Below, one piece after another: positions 46,399 to 57,111 of a stretch of 64,000 nt of DNA. The first letter of the stretch is position 1, and each line of letters begins with the position of its first letter. The position numbers and the translations under genes are program-made. The stretch is from NCBI RefSeq assembly GCF_001613505.1, contig NZ_BDCM01000006.1, forward strand, positions 496,001-560,000. The letters are read 5' to 3'. Below the pieces are notes generated by a model. It saw nothing but the letters and a program-made list of their open reading frames with translations, was not told the origin of the DNA and made no database searches. Origin of the DNA: Nocardia mikamii NBRC 108933 (GTDB taxonomy: Bacteria > Actinomycetota > Actinomycetes > Mycobacteriales > Mycobacteriaceae).

Positions 46399-48018
46399 GT
46401 GAATTCCCCCTCAGCCAGCACGACCACATCCGGGCGGGTGGCGCAGGAGGCGGAACGGCGGCGCACCTTCGCGGTGATCTCGCATCCGGACGCGGGTAAA
46501 TCGACGCTGACCGAGGCCCTGGCCCTGCACGCGAAGATGATTTCCGAGGCCGGCGCCATTCACGGGAAATCCGGCCGGAAATCCACCGTTTCCGACTGGA
46601 TGGAAATGGAGAAGGCGCGCGGTATTTCCGTCAGCTCGACGGCGCTGCAGTTCGAATACGGCGAGTGCGTGATCAATCTGGTCGACACGCCCGGTCACTC
46701 CGATTTCTCCGAGGACACCTACCGGGTGCTGACGGCCGTCGACGCCGCGGTCATGCTCATCGACGCCGCCAAGGGCCTGGAGCCGCAGACGCTCAAACTG
46801 TTCCAGGTGTGCCGCCATCGCGGCATTCCGGTGATCACCGTGATCAACAAGTGGGATCGTCCCGGACGGGCGCCGCTGGAACTGCTCGACGAGATCAGCG
46901 AGCGGATCGGCCTGACCCCCACGCCGCTGTTCCTGCCGGTCGGCATCGCGGGCGATTTCCGTGGGCTGCTGCGCCGCGGTCCCGAGGGCGCCGCCACCGA
47001 ATACATCCACTTCACCCGGACCGCGGGTGGCGCGACCATCGCGCCCGAGGAGTCGTACACGGCCGACCAGGCCGCCGCCCGCGAAGGCGAACCGTGGGAA
47101 ACCGCGGCCGAGGAGAGCGAACTGCTCTCGGCCACCGGCCAGGACCACGATCAGGAACTGTTCCTCGCCGGGCAGACCTCGCCGGTCATCTACGCCTCGG
47201 CGATGCTGAACTTCGGCGTGCGGCAACTGCTCGACACACTGGTGGCGCTGGCCCCGCCGCCCGGCTCTCGCGCGGATGTCGACGGCTCCCCGCGGGAACC
47301 GGCCGACCCGTTCAGCGCGGTCGTGTTCAAGGTGCAGGCAGGTATGGACGCCGCGCATCGCGACCGGCTGGCGTTCATGCGCATCGTCTCCGGGGAATTC
47401 GAGCGGGGCATGGTCGTCACGCACGCGCAGACCGGACGTCCGTTCGCGACCAAATACGCGCTCACCGTCTTCGGCCGCGAGCGCGCCACCGTCGACACCG
47501 CCTATCCGGGCGATGTGGTCGGTCTGGTCAACGCGACCGCACTCGCTCCCGGTCACACGCTGTTCGTGGACAAGAAGGTGGAGTTCCCGCCGATTCCGTC
47601 CTTCGCGCCGGAACATTTCGCCACCCTGCGCGCTCGCAGCGCGGGCAAGTACAAGCAGTTCCGCAAGGCCATCGATCAGCTCGACTCCGAGGGCGTGGTG
47701 CAGGTGCTGCGCAACGACCTGCGCGGCGACGCCTCGCCCGTCCTCGCCGCGGTCGGCCCGATGCAGTTCGAGGTGGTCACTGCCCGGATGCAGGCCGAAT
47801 TCAACGTCGAAACCCAGCTGGACTTCCTGCCCTATCAGCTGGCCCGGCGTACCGACGCCGCCTCGTCGCCGGAGCTGGATCGCCAGCGCGGAGTCGAGGT
47901 CTTCACCCGCACCGACGGCGTCATCCTGGCCCTGTTCAGCGACAAGTGGCGGCTGCAGTACATCGAGAAGGAAATGCCGGAACTGACGCTGGAACCGCTC
48001 GTCGCGACCGCGGACTGA
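46399..48018 (+). CDS. prfC: Peptide chain release factor 3
   Basis: A 539-residue translational GTPase that recycles class I release factors. G motifs are visible: G1 SHPDAGKST (28-36), the effector/G2 region EKARGISVSSTAL, G3 DTPGHSDF, and G4 NKWDR. Domain II/III segments (FKVQAGMDAAHRDRLAFMR, FGRERATVDTAYPGDVVGL) follow. ISVSS instead of ITVTS in the switch region is normal for RF3. The GTG at 46399 has GAGGAG upstream. Convergent with an NTF2-like gene. Confidence 0.95.
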   Translation: MNSPSASTTTSGRVAQEAERRRTFAVISHPDAGKSTLTEALALHAKMISEAGAIHGKSGRKSTVSDWMEMEKARGISVSSTALQFEYGECVINLVDTPGHSDFSEDTYRVLTAVDAAVMLIDAAKGLEPQTLKLFQVCRHRGIPVITVINKWDRPGRAPLELLDEISERIGLTPTPLFLPVGIAGDFRGLLRRGPEGAATEYIHFTRTAGGATIAPEESYTADQAAAREGEPWETAAEESELLSATGQDHDQELFLAGQTSPVIYASAMLNFGVRQLLDTLVALAPPPGSRADVDGSPREPADPFSAVVFKVQAGMDAAHRDRLAFMRIVSGEFERGMVVTHAQTGRPFATKYALTVFGRERATVDTAYPGDVVGLVNATALAPGHTLFVDKKVEFPPIPSFAPEHFATLRARSAGKYKQFRKAIDQLDSEGVVQVLRNDLRGDASPVLAAVGPMQFEVVTARMQAEFNVETQLDFLPYQLARRTDAASSPELDRQRGVEVFTRTDGVILALFSDKWRLQYIEKEMPELTLEPLVATAD

Positions 48019-48052
48019 CAGGGTTCGTCAGCCGACTGACGGGGGCTGTCAG
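48015..48052. terminator. Possible convergent terminator (paired CTGAC/GTCAG hairpins)
   Basis: CTGACAGGGTTCGTCAG (48015-48031) and CTGACGGGGGCTGTCAG (48036-48052) each form a 5-bp hairpin, and the outer CTGACAG/CTGTCAG pair with each other. The element covers the ends of the convergent prfC and NTF2-like genes. Confidence 0.5.
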
Positions 48053-48609
48053 CCGATCGCCTCGTCCGGTTCTTCCTCGGCCCGCCCGCCCGGAGTGTCC
48101 TCGATATTCGACACCACGGCCGGGATATCGGGCACCGAACCCGGCTCCCCGGTGATCACGCCCCACCGGCTGGCGGTCAGGCGCAGACTCGGGAGGTCCG
48201 ACAGCGAGAGCACCACCTCGTAGGTCCGCTCGTACCCGGTGTGAGCGATGCGCCAATGGCCGTCGTCGCAGCGCACGTACCGGTCGTTGTAGAACGCCGC
48301 CCCGCGCAGCAGCATGTTGTGACCGGGGATGAGTACGGTGTCGGCCAGGTACCAGGTGCCGGTCGCCGCATCGCCGTCGATATCGATCTCGGGATGGTCG
48401 CACCGATGTTCGGTGATGACATGGGGCCCGAGAGTATTGCGCATGAACGCCAGAAACGCATCACGCGACTCGAACTGCAGGTACTCGCTGTAGGTCGCCG
48501 TCGCCTCCGGGATCATCGTGTCGGCGAAGTCTTCCCACGATTTGGTGTCGAGCGCTCTCAGGTACCGGAACTTCAGCCGGCTGATCGCGGAGACGGCATC
48601 GGAATCCAT
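48049..48609 (-). CDS. NTF2/SnoaL-like family protein
   Basis: A 186-residue protein with a cone-shaped NTF2-like domain: helix MDSDAVSAISRLKFRYLRALDTKSW, then DTMIPEATATYSEY, RDAFLAFMRNTLG, ITEHRCDHPEIDIDGDAATGTWYL and DGHWRIAHTGYERTYE. This is the SnoaL_4-type layout, found in dehydratases, isomerases and small-ligand binding proteins; function cannot be specified. The last 40 residues are an acidic low-complexity tail. Stand-alone gene. Confidence 0.78.
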   Translation of the reverse strand: MDSDAVSAISRLKFRYLRALDTKSWEDFADTMIPEATATYSEYLQFESRDAFLAFMRNTLGPHVITEHRCDHPEIDIDGDAATGTWYLADTVLIPGHNMLLRGAAFYNDRYVRCDDGHWRIAHTGYERTYEVVLSLSDLPSLRLTASRWGVITGEPGSVPDIPAVVSNIEDTPGGRAEEEPDEAIG

Positions 48610-48698
48610 ACCTCAACAATCCCACCGGATCCGGCGAATCTGCGCAGATCGGAAAATAGGTATCGGATCGCTACACACCGTTGACCGGCGGTGGCGGG

Positions 48699-49571
48699 TC
48701 AGGACCCGTTGATGGTGAAACAGGTCTTGCAGAAGTCCTCGCCGAATTCGGTGAGGCGCAAGCTCTTTCGCACGATCTTGGGCACCCGGCCGGCCTGCTT
48801 GAGCGCCGATTCGACGATCGGCTGCACCTCGAGCACCATATAACGGCTCAGCACCACCGGATCGTCGGAGGTGGTCAGCAGACCGAGCCGGTTCAGATTG
48901 ATCAAATACAGCCGCGACCGGTCCGGATACCGCACGCCGGCCTGCTCCGGGACCGAGGTCAGATCTCCCGCGACCAGCTCGGAACCGATCCCCAGCGGCC
49001 GGTTGGTGCGCACGTCGACCGAGGGCTGCGGCCCGTTGATGGCCATGAACCGCAGAATCCGCGCCTCGTCCGAGGACAGCTGATCGAGGATGCGGTCGTA
49101 GGCCGGATGCACTTCCTCGGTGAAGTACACGTCGGCCGAACGCGCGAGCAGATTGTCACCGCGGCGGCGCAGATCGACCAGGGTCGACGAGCGGACCAGC
49201 CCGCCGGCCGACGGCCCGGGCGCCTGGCCGTTGGTGGGGACGTAGCTGACGATCTCGCGCACCGAACCCTCGGTGACGCCGAGGACGCTGCGGGCGACGG
49301 ACTGCAGTGCGGCGCCGGTACGTTCGGCGATCTCGGTGGAGGATTCACCGTCCAGCGCGGCCTGGGCGATCTGCTTGGTGACCTCGAGGCCGGTGCCGAC
49401 GGCCCACTGGCCGCCGCGGACCGCGGTCCCGGCAGCCAGGCCGGCAGCCCGGAAGACGCCGCGGATCATGCGGGCTTCGTTGCTGATCTGCCGCTTCTCC
49501 ACGTCCGAGCTGCGTTCCACAGCGCGGGAACCGGGTCGGACCACATCCTGTCCGGTCCTGTCGTCTGTCAC
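48699..49571 (-). CDS. Abi-alpha (DUF4393) family protein, paralogue 1
   Basis: A 290-residue protein. The N-terminal half (35-110) is a hydrophobic/amphipathic Ala/Gly region (MIRGVFRAAGLAAGTAVRG) that may contact membrane; the C-terminal half (140-290) is the conserved domain with LLARSADVYFTEEVHPAYDRIL, LSSDEARILRFMAINGPQP, YLINLNRLGLL and the ending GEDFCKTCF with two Cys. It shares all these blocks with the gene at 51378, so the two are paralogues flanking a DUF445 gene. Abi-alpha is named after abortive-infection proteins, but that role is unproven here. ATG start. Confidence 0.75.
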   Translation of the reverse strand: MTDDRTGQDVVRPGSRAVERSSDVEKRQISNEARMIRGVFRAAGLAAGTAVRGGQWAVGTGLEVTKQIAQAALDGESSTEIAERTGAALQSVARSVLGVTEGSVREIVSYVPTNGQAPGPSAGGLVRSSTLVDLRRRGDNLLARSADVYFTEEVHPAYDRILDQLSSDEARILRFMAINGPQPSVDVRTNRPLGIGSELVAGDLTSVPEQAGVRYPDRSRLYLINLNRLGLLTTSDDPVVLSRYMVLEVQPIVESALKQAGRVPKIVRKSLRLTEFGEDFCKTCFTINGS

Positions 49572-50064
49572 GTCATTCTCCGAATATCGCCAGGTGAACG
49601 AGTCCGCTCACATATTCTTACCGCACCCCGAAGGCCACCGGCCATGTTCGGCGGCTCTCGGCCATGAGCGCCGACACCCGCCCAGCGAAAGCGGCATGAA
49701 TGTGGTTCCGGTCATTCTTGCGGCTGCCGCTGTCCGGTGCGACATTCCGATCGCACGATGTGATCGAAGTCTCCGCCATACGCTACCGTGCAGCGGCTTC
49801 CAACCCGAATTGGATAGCGACTTCCGCGGCGGCCTCCGTGGTTGCGCACACTGCTGCCTCCGGCCGCGTCGCTACAGCCGCAGAATCCAATGCGACTTCC
49901 GCGGCGGGCTCCGTGGTTACGCTACGCTGCCGCCTCCGGCCGCGTCGCTACAGCCGCAATTGGACCCGTTTCCGGAATTCACAGTAAGGTTCGCCTGGCC
50001 GACGGGGTACGTTGTAGTGCCGGTGTGACGGCGGTCACCGGTAAGGGGTCGGCAGGAGGGTGTC
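49572..50064. other. Intergenic region with 75-bp tandem repeat
   Basis: A 493-base gap between the divergent Abi-alpha 1 and DUF445 genes. It contains a two-copy tandem repeat (49817-49966) and presumably both promoters. No gene is convincing in either strand. Confidence 0.6.
49817..49966. repeat. Two-copy 75-bp tandem repeat
   Basis: Copy 1 is 49817-49891 and copy 2 is 49892-49966. Both begin GCGACTTCCGCGGCGG and share CTCCGGCCGCGTCGCTACAG; differences are confined to the middle and the end. Confidence 0.75.
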
Positions 50065-51387
50065 GTGCTGGATAGTTTGCTGGGTTTCCACCCGACGATT
50101 TTGCTGGAACTGATCACGATCCCCCTCTTCACGGGTGTCATCGGCTATATCACCAACTGGACCGGCATCCTGATGCTGTTCAAGCCGCTACGCTTTCACG
50201 GGTTTCGGGTACCGGGTCTGAAATGGTTGTTCCCCTATCTTCCCAAGCGCATTCAGGTGCTGCCGTTGCTGCAGTACGACGGGCGCATGGGCTGGCAGGG
50301 AATCGTGCCCTCGCGCGCGGACAAGATGGCCTCGATCGCGGTCGACAAAGGGCTGTCGAAACTCGGTAGCGTCGCCGACTTCTATCGCGAACTCGAGCCC
50401 GATGAACTGGCCGCGCACCTGACCGATATGGCGCAGTCGCAGATCCGCGACATCGTGGAGGAGATTGCCCGCCGCGAACATCCGCAGCTCTGGTACAACC
50501 TGCCCGCGCAGGTCCGGGAGTTGGTGCACGAGCGGGTCCGGGAACAACTCCCGGAGATCCTCAAGGAACTGACCGACGAACTCGGGTCGAACATCGAACA
50601 GCTGCTCGATGTCAAACAGATGGTGATCCGGTATTTCCAATCGCGCCCGCAGTTGCTCAACACCGTATTTCAGGTGCTGGGCGCCAAGGAGTTGCGGTTC
50701 ATGCAGAACTTCGGCTTCTATTTCGGCGCGCCGATGGGTCTGGTGCTCGTCGCGGTGCTGCATCTGACGCATTGGTCGCCGCTGGTGGTGCTGCCGGTCG
50801 GCGGTGTGATCATCGGCTGGGTGGTCAACTGGATCGGGCTCAATATGATCTTCGAACCGGCCTATCCGAAGTGGTGGTGCCCGTGGCGGCAGGGCTTGCT
50901 GATCAAGCGGCAACCCGAAATCACGGAGGGCTACGCCGAATTGGTGGCCACCCAGATCATCACGATCGCCAATGTCGGTGACGAACTGCTGAACGGGCCG
51001 CGCTCGGACCGCACCATGCAGGTCCTCGAGGACACCCTGCGCCCGGCTACCGACCGCGCGCTCGGGCCGATGCGCGGGGCGCTGAAGTTCATGATCGGCA
51101 GCCGGGACTACGCGACCCTGCAGACCCGCTTCACCGACGAGGCCAAATCGCTGGCTCCGGCCGCCTTCGCCGATCCGGGGTTCAACGCCCAGCAGAGCCG
51201 GCAGGTCAGCCAGTACATCGCCAAGCAGATGGCGGCGCTGAAGCCGCCGGACTTCGTCGACATGTTGCGCGCGGCGATCAAACAGGACGAGTGGCTTTTG
51301 TTCGTCCATGGCGGTGTGCTGGGGCTCATCGCCGGTTACGCTCATCTTCTGATCTTCGGAACGGAAGTAGCGAACGTATGGCTGTGA
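50065..51387 (+). CDS. DUF445 family membrane protein
   Basis: A 440-residue protein with an N-terminal membrane helix (LLELITIPLFTGVIGYITNWTG), a long helical soluble section (90-220), two central helices (GAPMGLVLVAVLHLTHW, LVVLPVGGVIIGWVVNWIGLN) and a C-terminal helix. DUF445 repeats FTGVIGYITNWTGILMLFKP and IGWVVNWIGLNMIFEP are evident. Function unknown; members are thought to be envelope proteins. GTG start after GGAGGG. The stop overlaps the start of Abi-alpha 2 by 10 bases, so the two are coupled. Confidence 0.85.
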   Translation: MLDSLLGFHPTILLELITIPLFTGVIGYITNWTGILMLFKPLRFHGFRVPGLKWLFPYLPKRIQVLPLLQYDGRMGWQGIVPSRADKMASIAVDKGLSKLGSVADFYRELEPDELAAHLTDMAQSQIRDIVEEIARREHPQLWYNLPAQVRELVHERVREQLPEILKELTDELGSNIEQLLDVKQMVIRYFQSRPQLLNTVFQVLGAKELRFMQNFGFYFGAPMGLVLVAVLHLTHWSPLVVLPVGGVIIGWVVNWIGLNMIFEPAYPKWWCPWRQGLLIKRQPEITEGYAELVATQIITIANVGDELLNGPRSDRTMQVLEDTLRPATDRALGPMRGALKFMIGSRDYATLQTRFTDEAKSLAPAAFADPGFNAQQSRQVSQYIAKQMAALKPPDFVDMLRAAIKQDEWLLFVHGGVLGLIAGYAHLLIFGTEVANVWL

Positions 51388-52319
51388 GCGGATCCGCACC
51401 GGAAAACGGTGACGGCGCCGAGTTTTCGATCCAATACGCCGAGGTGGTCGCCGAATCCGGCGACGCGGCGGCCGGTTCAGGTGTGACCGAAATCGAGACG
51501 GTCCTCCCGGAACCGGACGCCCGCTCCACCGACCTCGTCGCACGCCGGTCGGCCGAATTGATGCTGCCCGAGGATGCCCGCCCGGGCTGGGCCGGTCCCG
51601 TGCGCACCACGACCGGTGTGGTGCGGGTGGCGCTGTCCGCCGTCACCGAGGCCGCGGCCTGGAGCCTGGGCACCGCGGTCGGCGTGACGGCCACGGTCGT
51701 GCGCGGCAGTATGTCCGGGCAACCGCCGCGGCATGTGCTCTCCGAGGCCGGTGACCAGGTTCGCGACTCACTGCGGCGGGCCCTCGGCATCGATGCCACA
51801 TCCGGCGGCGCCCCCGCCCCGACGGCGCCGAGCCTGCGCGATCGCGGCGCAGAACTGCTGCGCCGCTCGGCCGATGTGCACTGCGAGGACAGCGACCATC
51901 CGGCCTTCGCGCGCATTCTCGCCGAACTGGCTCCCGACGAGGCCCGGATCCTGCGCTTCCTCTACCTCGACGGGCCACAGCCGGCGCTCGACATCCGCAC
52001 CGGGCGGCCGCTGAGTTCGGGCACCCAGCGCATCGAGGTCGGCATGTCGCTGATCGGCGAGACCGCGGCGCTGCGCTTCGCCGACCGTGCGATCACCTAT
52101 CTGACGAATCTGCGGCGCCTCGGACTCATCACCGTCGACGGCGATCAGCTGGACAACCCGGTCCGCTATCAGCTGCTGGAATCACAGCCGGAGGTGCGGC
52201 GGTTGCTCAAGCGCGGATTCGGCACCAAGGTCGCCTACCGCAGCATCGCGCTCACCTCGTTCGGCACGGATTTCACGTGTGCGTGCCTGCCGGTGCCGCC
52301 CCTGGGCCACGCCCTCTGA
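51378..52319 (+). CDS. Abi-alpha (DUF4393) family protein, paralogue 2
   Basis: A 313-residue paralogue of the gene at 48699. The shared C-terminal domain has LLRRSADVHCEDSDHPAFARIL, LAPDEARILRFLYLDGPQP, YLTNLRRLGLI and the ending GTDFTCACL. The N-terminal 75 residues are acidic and unique, followed by an Ala/Val-rich segment (TTGVVRVALSAVTEAAAWSLG). It begins inside the DUF445 gene (10-base overlap), implying a joint role. It ends 43 bases from the convergent ABC-F gene. Confidence 0.75.
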   Translation: MAVSGSAPENGDGAEFSIQYAEVVAESGDAAAGSGVTEIETVLPEPDARSTDLVARRSAELMLPEDARPGWAGPVRTTTGVVRVALSAVTEAAAWSLGTAVGVTATVVRGSMSGQPPRHVLSEAGDQVRDSLRRALGIDATSGGAPAPTAPSLRDRGAELLRRSADVHCEDSDHPAFARILAELAPDEARILRFLYLDGPQPALDIRTGRPLSSGTQRIEVGMSLIGETAALRFADRAITYLTNLRRLGLITVDGDQLDNPVRYQLLESQPEVRRLLKRGFGTKVAYRSIALTSFGTDFTCACLPVPPLGHAL

Positions 52320-52362
52320 CCGCCGCCCCGAGACTCCGGCAGCCGGCCCCGAGATCCCCCGC

Positions 52363-54165
<1,803 letters not shown>

Positions 54166-54698
54166 GGGGTCAGTCCTCTCCGAGTACGGCCGGGCCTACG
54201 GGTGTGCCACGAGCTCGGCGCAGGTCCGGCCGCGTCGCGCGCGCCGGCTGCGCTTCCGCAGCGGCGGGACCACGCCCGTCGGCTTCACCCGTGAACATTA
54301 CGGCACGAGGATGCGCCGTTCCGGCGCGGGTGAACCGGGCCCGGGGCGTGCGCGCGCCCGGGATCGCGCCGTCGCTGTGGCCGGACAGCCGGTTGGGCGT
54401 GAGCTCCATGGAACTCCCGGCTGAGCCGGACCGCACGCGCATACCGACGTCCGAGGTCGCCGGGGCCATGACCGTGCGCATGTGCCGGTCACCTCATCTG
54501 TGACCGGGGGATCATCCGGTGTGGGACGACCGCGCGGTGGCGGAAAAGCACTGCGGTTGCGAAACGCGTTGAGGCATAGGTAGTCTGCTTGCAATCCAGA
54601 TGGGCTCTCCAGAAGTATGGCCGTAGTGCGGGAGCCCCGCCTCATGAGGCGCGGAGTGGGCGGCGTTGATTTGTCGAACCCACATTCGGAGGATTCTC
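54166..54698. other. Intergenic region between divergent ABC-F and LLM genes
   Basis: A 533-base gap. It holds a 12-bp palindrome GCCTCATGAGGC (54639-54650) 50 bases upstream of the LLM gene, which may be an operator, and G+C-rich sequence with no credible reading frame. I see nothing else. Confidence 0.5.
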
Positions 54699-55655
54699 AT
54701 GACCGACTCGTCATCTGCCATCGCTGCGTCGTCATCCGTGTCGGCGTCGCACGACCGTGCCGCCGTAAGTTCCGGGCTGCCGGACGCGATGCGCGCGGCC
54801 CACGGCGTCAAGGTCGGCATCGGGCTGCCGATCGCCGACCCACCGTCACTCGTCGAATGGGCCGAACGGGCCGAATCGGGCCCGTTCTCCACTCTCGGAC
54901 TGCTCGACCGACTGGTCTACGACAATCCGGAACCCCTTGTCACACTTGCCCTTCTGGCCGGCGCGACGCAGCGGATCCGATTGCAGACCGAGGTACTCAT
55001 CGCGCCGCTGCGCGAGACGGCGCTGCTCGCGAAACAAACCGCCACCCTCGACCGGCTTTCGGGCGGCCGGTTCACCCTGGGTCTCGGTGTCGGCGGCCGT
55101 GCCGACGATCATGAGGCATCCGGCACCGAATTGCGCACGCGCGGAAAGCGATTGGACGAGCAGGTCGCGACGATGCGCAGGCTCTGGTCCGGCGAACCCT
55201 ACAGCGAGAGCTGCCCGGCGATCGGCCCGCGGCCGCAGACCCCCGGTGGCCCGGAGTTGCTGTTCGGCGGGTTCCGGACTGCCGCCTTGGAACGCGTCGC
55301 GCGCTGGGGCGGCGGATTCCTGGCCGCCGCCGCACCGTCGTGGGCGCCGGGCCTGTTCGAGACCGTGCATCGCTTCTGGCGCGAATATGATCGCCCGGGC
55401 GAACCTCGCATCGTCGCGCAGGTCAACGCCGCCCTCGGCTCGGACGCGGTGATCGACGAGGCACGCTCGGCCATCACCGCCTACTACGAATTCAGCGGCC
55501 GCGCCGAGTTCATGGTCGAGGGCATGATCACCACACCGGACCAGATCCGCACTGTCACAAAGCAATTCGCCGATCTCGGCGCCGACGAAGTGATCTTCTA
55601 CTGCTACGGGCGAGACCCGGAACAGGTCGACCGCCTCGCCGACGCTCTCGGCTGA
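54699..55655 (+). CDS. LLM-class flavin/F420-dependent oxidoreductase
   Basis: A 318-residue luciferase-like TIM-barrel oxidoreductase. Typical segments are KVGIGLPIADPPSLVEWAERAE, LLAGATQRIRLQTEVLIAPLR, LDRLSGGRFTLGLGVGGRADDH and GADEVIFYCYGRDPEQVDRLA. Cofactor is FMN or F420; substrate unknown. The ATG at 54699 is selected for the adjoining GGAGG; the first 35 residues are a Ser/Ala-rich extension. Convergent with ispE. Confidence 0.88.
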   Translation: MTDSSSAIAASSSVSASHDRAAVSSGLPDAMRAAHGVKVGIGLPIADPPSLVEWAERAESGPFSTLGLLDRLVYDNPEPLVTLALLAGATQRIRLQTEVLIAPLRETALLAKQTATLDRLSGGRFTLGLGVGGRADDHEASGTELRTRGKRLDEQVATMRRLWSGEPYSESCPAIGPRPQTPGGPELLFGGFRTAALERVARWGGGFLAAAAPSWAPGLFETVHRFWREYDRPGEPRIVAQVNAALGSDAVIDEARSAITAYYEFSGRAEFMVEGMITTPDQIRTVTKQFADLGADEVIFYCYGRDPEQVDRLADALG

Positions 55656-55692
55656 ACGCCGGCACGGCGACAGGGCCGGGCGAGATCTGCCG

Positions 55693-56619
55693 TCAGTGAC
55701 GCCCGTCGGCCAATACGCGCGCACCCGGCACCGGCCCGGTCGCGGTGCGGACGCTGCGGCACACGCCCGCGCCGGAGAGTTCGGCCGATACGGCCACCGC
55801 ATCGGCTTCGCCGGCGCAGAGGAAGGCGCAGGTGGGCCCCGAACCGGAGACGATTCCGGCGAGGGCGCCCGCCTCGACGCCGGCCCGCAGGGTGCGGCGC
55901 AGCGCCGGATTCAGCGACAAGGCGGCGGCCTGCAGATCGTTGCCGAGCAAGGGTGCCAGCTGGGTGGCGTCTCCGGAGGCCAAGGCTTGCAACAGTTCCT
56001 GCGGATCGCCGAGGCGCCGCGGTTGGCCGTTCTCACGCAGCCGGTCCAGTTCGCCGAATACCTTCGGCGTCGACAACCCCTCCTTCGCCAGCGCCAGAAC
56101 CCAGTGAAAGGTGTTGCGCGACAACACCGGAAGCAGTTTCTCGCCACGGCCGCGCCCCAGTGCGGTGCCGCCGTGCAGGGCGAAGGGCACATCGCTGCCG
56201 AGTTCGGCCGCGACATCGGCCAATTCGTCGCGCGACATCTCCAGACTCCACAACTCGTTGAGTCCGACCAGCGTCGCCGCGGCATCCGCGCTGCCGCCGG
56301 CCATCCCCCCGGCCACCGGAATGCCCTTCTCGATCTCGATCTCCACCAGCGGAGCGCGGCCGGCCAGATGTCCGAGCCGGACCGCCGCCTGCCATACCAG
56401 GTTCGTACGATCGGTCGGCACCTGTGCGGCGCCCTCTCCGTGCACGCTCACGGCCAGCGATCCGGCCGGGGCGATCCGCACGTCGTCGGCGAGCGACAGC
56501 GCCTGGAAGACCGTGGTCAGTTCGTGGTATCCGTCGCTACGCAAGTCATCGACCCCTAGATGAAGGTTCACCTTGGAGGGGGCGCGCACAACCACGGAAC
56601 TGGGTACTACAGACAGCAC
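55693..56619 (-). CDS. ispE: 4-diphosphocytidyl-2-C-methyl-D-erythritol kinase
   Basis: A 308-residue GHMP kinase of the MEP isoprenoid pathway, phosphorylating CDP-ME. The substrate motif [11 protein letters not shown] is at 13-23, the ATP-binding GHMP motif [21 protein letters not shown] near 100, and the third motif [12 protein letters not shown] near 260. GTG start. In M. tuberculosis it is adjacent to ksgA (Rv1010-Rv1011); here 6.9 kb of extra genes separate them. Confidence 0.96.
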   Translation of the reverse strand: MLSVVPSSVVVRAPSKVNLHLGVDDLRSDGYHELTTVFQALSLADDVRIAPAGSLAVSVHGEGAAQVPTDRTNLVWQAAVRLGHLAGRAPLVEIEIEKGIPVAGGMAGGSADAAATLVGLNELWSLEMSRDELADVAAELGSDVPFALHGGTALGRGRGEKLLPVLSRNTFHWVLALAKEGLSTPKVFGELDRLRENGQPRRLGDPQELLQALASGDATQLAPLLGNDLQAAALSLNPALRRTLRAGVEAGALAGIVSGSGPTCAFLCAGEADAVAVSAELSGAGVCRSVRTATGPVPGARVLADGRH

Positions 56620-56830
56620 GGGGCTAGGTTATCCGTCCGCGCGGCAAACGGTCGGTTTGCCGCGCGACGCGGGGCTCCCGCGGCTGGGGACTCACCGGTG
56701 CCGGGTGGCCGCCGCGGACCGGCGGCGCCGGGCCACACGCCGATGAGAGGCCCGCTACCAGGGCAGACGGGTTTCGCCGGAGATGCGCGTCACCGCGGCC
56801 GAAATTCCTCGCCCTCACCCTTGCATCGGG

Positions 56831-56872
56831 TACCCATGGGGGGTATGTTCAGTGGTGTCAGGGGATACCCCC
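56831..56872 (+). promoter_or_regulatory. CsoR-like copper operator and promoter
   Basis: TACCCATGGGGGGTA (56831-56845) fits the CsoR pattern TACCC-N5-GGGTA, and GGGGATACCCCC (56861-56872) is a second G/C-tract dyad. Both lie 30-75 bases upstream of copZ. TATAAG at 56879-56884 may be the -10 element. Cu(I)-CsoR derepression is the expected control. Confidence 0.7.
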
Positions 56873-56904
56873 GCACCGTATAAGAGCGAGCGAAGGAAGC
56901 GATC

Positions 56905-57111
56905 ATGGCTACCAGCACCTACACCGTCACCGGGATGACCTGCGGCCACTGCGTGGCGTCGGTGCAGAAGGAGATCGGCAAGATCGACGGTGTCACCAGT
57001 GTCGACGTAGACCTCGCCTCCGGCCGCGTCCAGGTCGAATCCGCCGCACCGCTGACGGACGCCGAGGTCGTCGCCGCCGTCGACGAGGCGGGATATCAGG
57101 TGGCGAGCTGA
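56905..57111 (+). CDS. copZ: Copper chaperone CopZ (heavy-metal-associated domain)
   Basis: A 68-residue ferredoxin-like copper chaperone. The metal site is MTCGHC with Cys13 and Cys16. The strand pattern TYTVTGMTCGHCVASVQKEI, GVTSVDVDLASGRVQVES and EVVAAVDEAGYQV is complete. It delivers Cu(I) to CopA, encoded two genes downstream. ATG with GAAGGAAG upstream; the next gene starts directly after its stop. Confidence 0.95.
   Translation: MATSTYTVTGMTCGHCVASVQKEIGKIDGVTSVDVDLASGRVQVESAAPLTDAEVVAAVDEAGYQVAS

Noticed and set aside
49817-49966. Tandem repeat considered as a CRISPR array
   Set aside because: Only two 75-bp head-to-tail copies, no spacers and no cas genes.
48699-52319. Calling the Abi-alpha/DUF445 locus a phage-defence island
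   Set aside because: No integrase, toxin-antitoxin or other defence gene is near, and the name Abi-alpha alone does not show activity; kept only as a hypothesis.
54639-54650. GCCTCATGAGGC palindrome as a proven operator of the LLM gene
   Set aside because: A single 12-bp palindrome can occur by chance and no regulator gene adjoins it; mentioned only within the gap entry.
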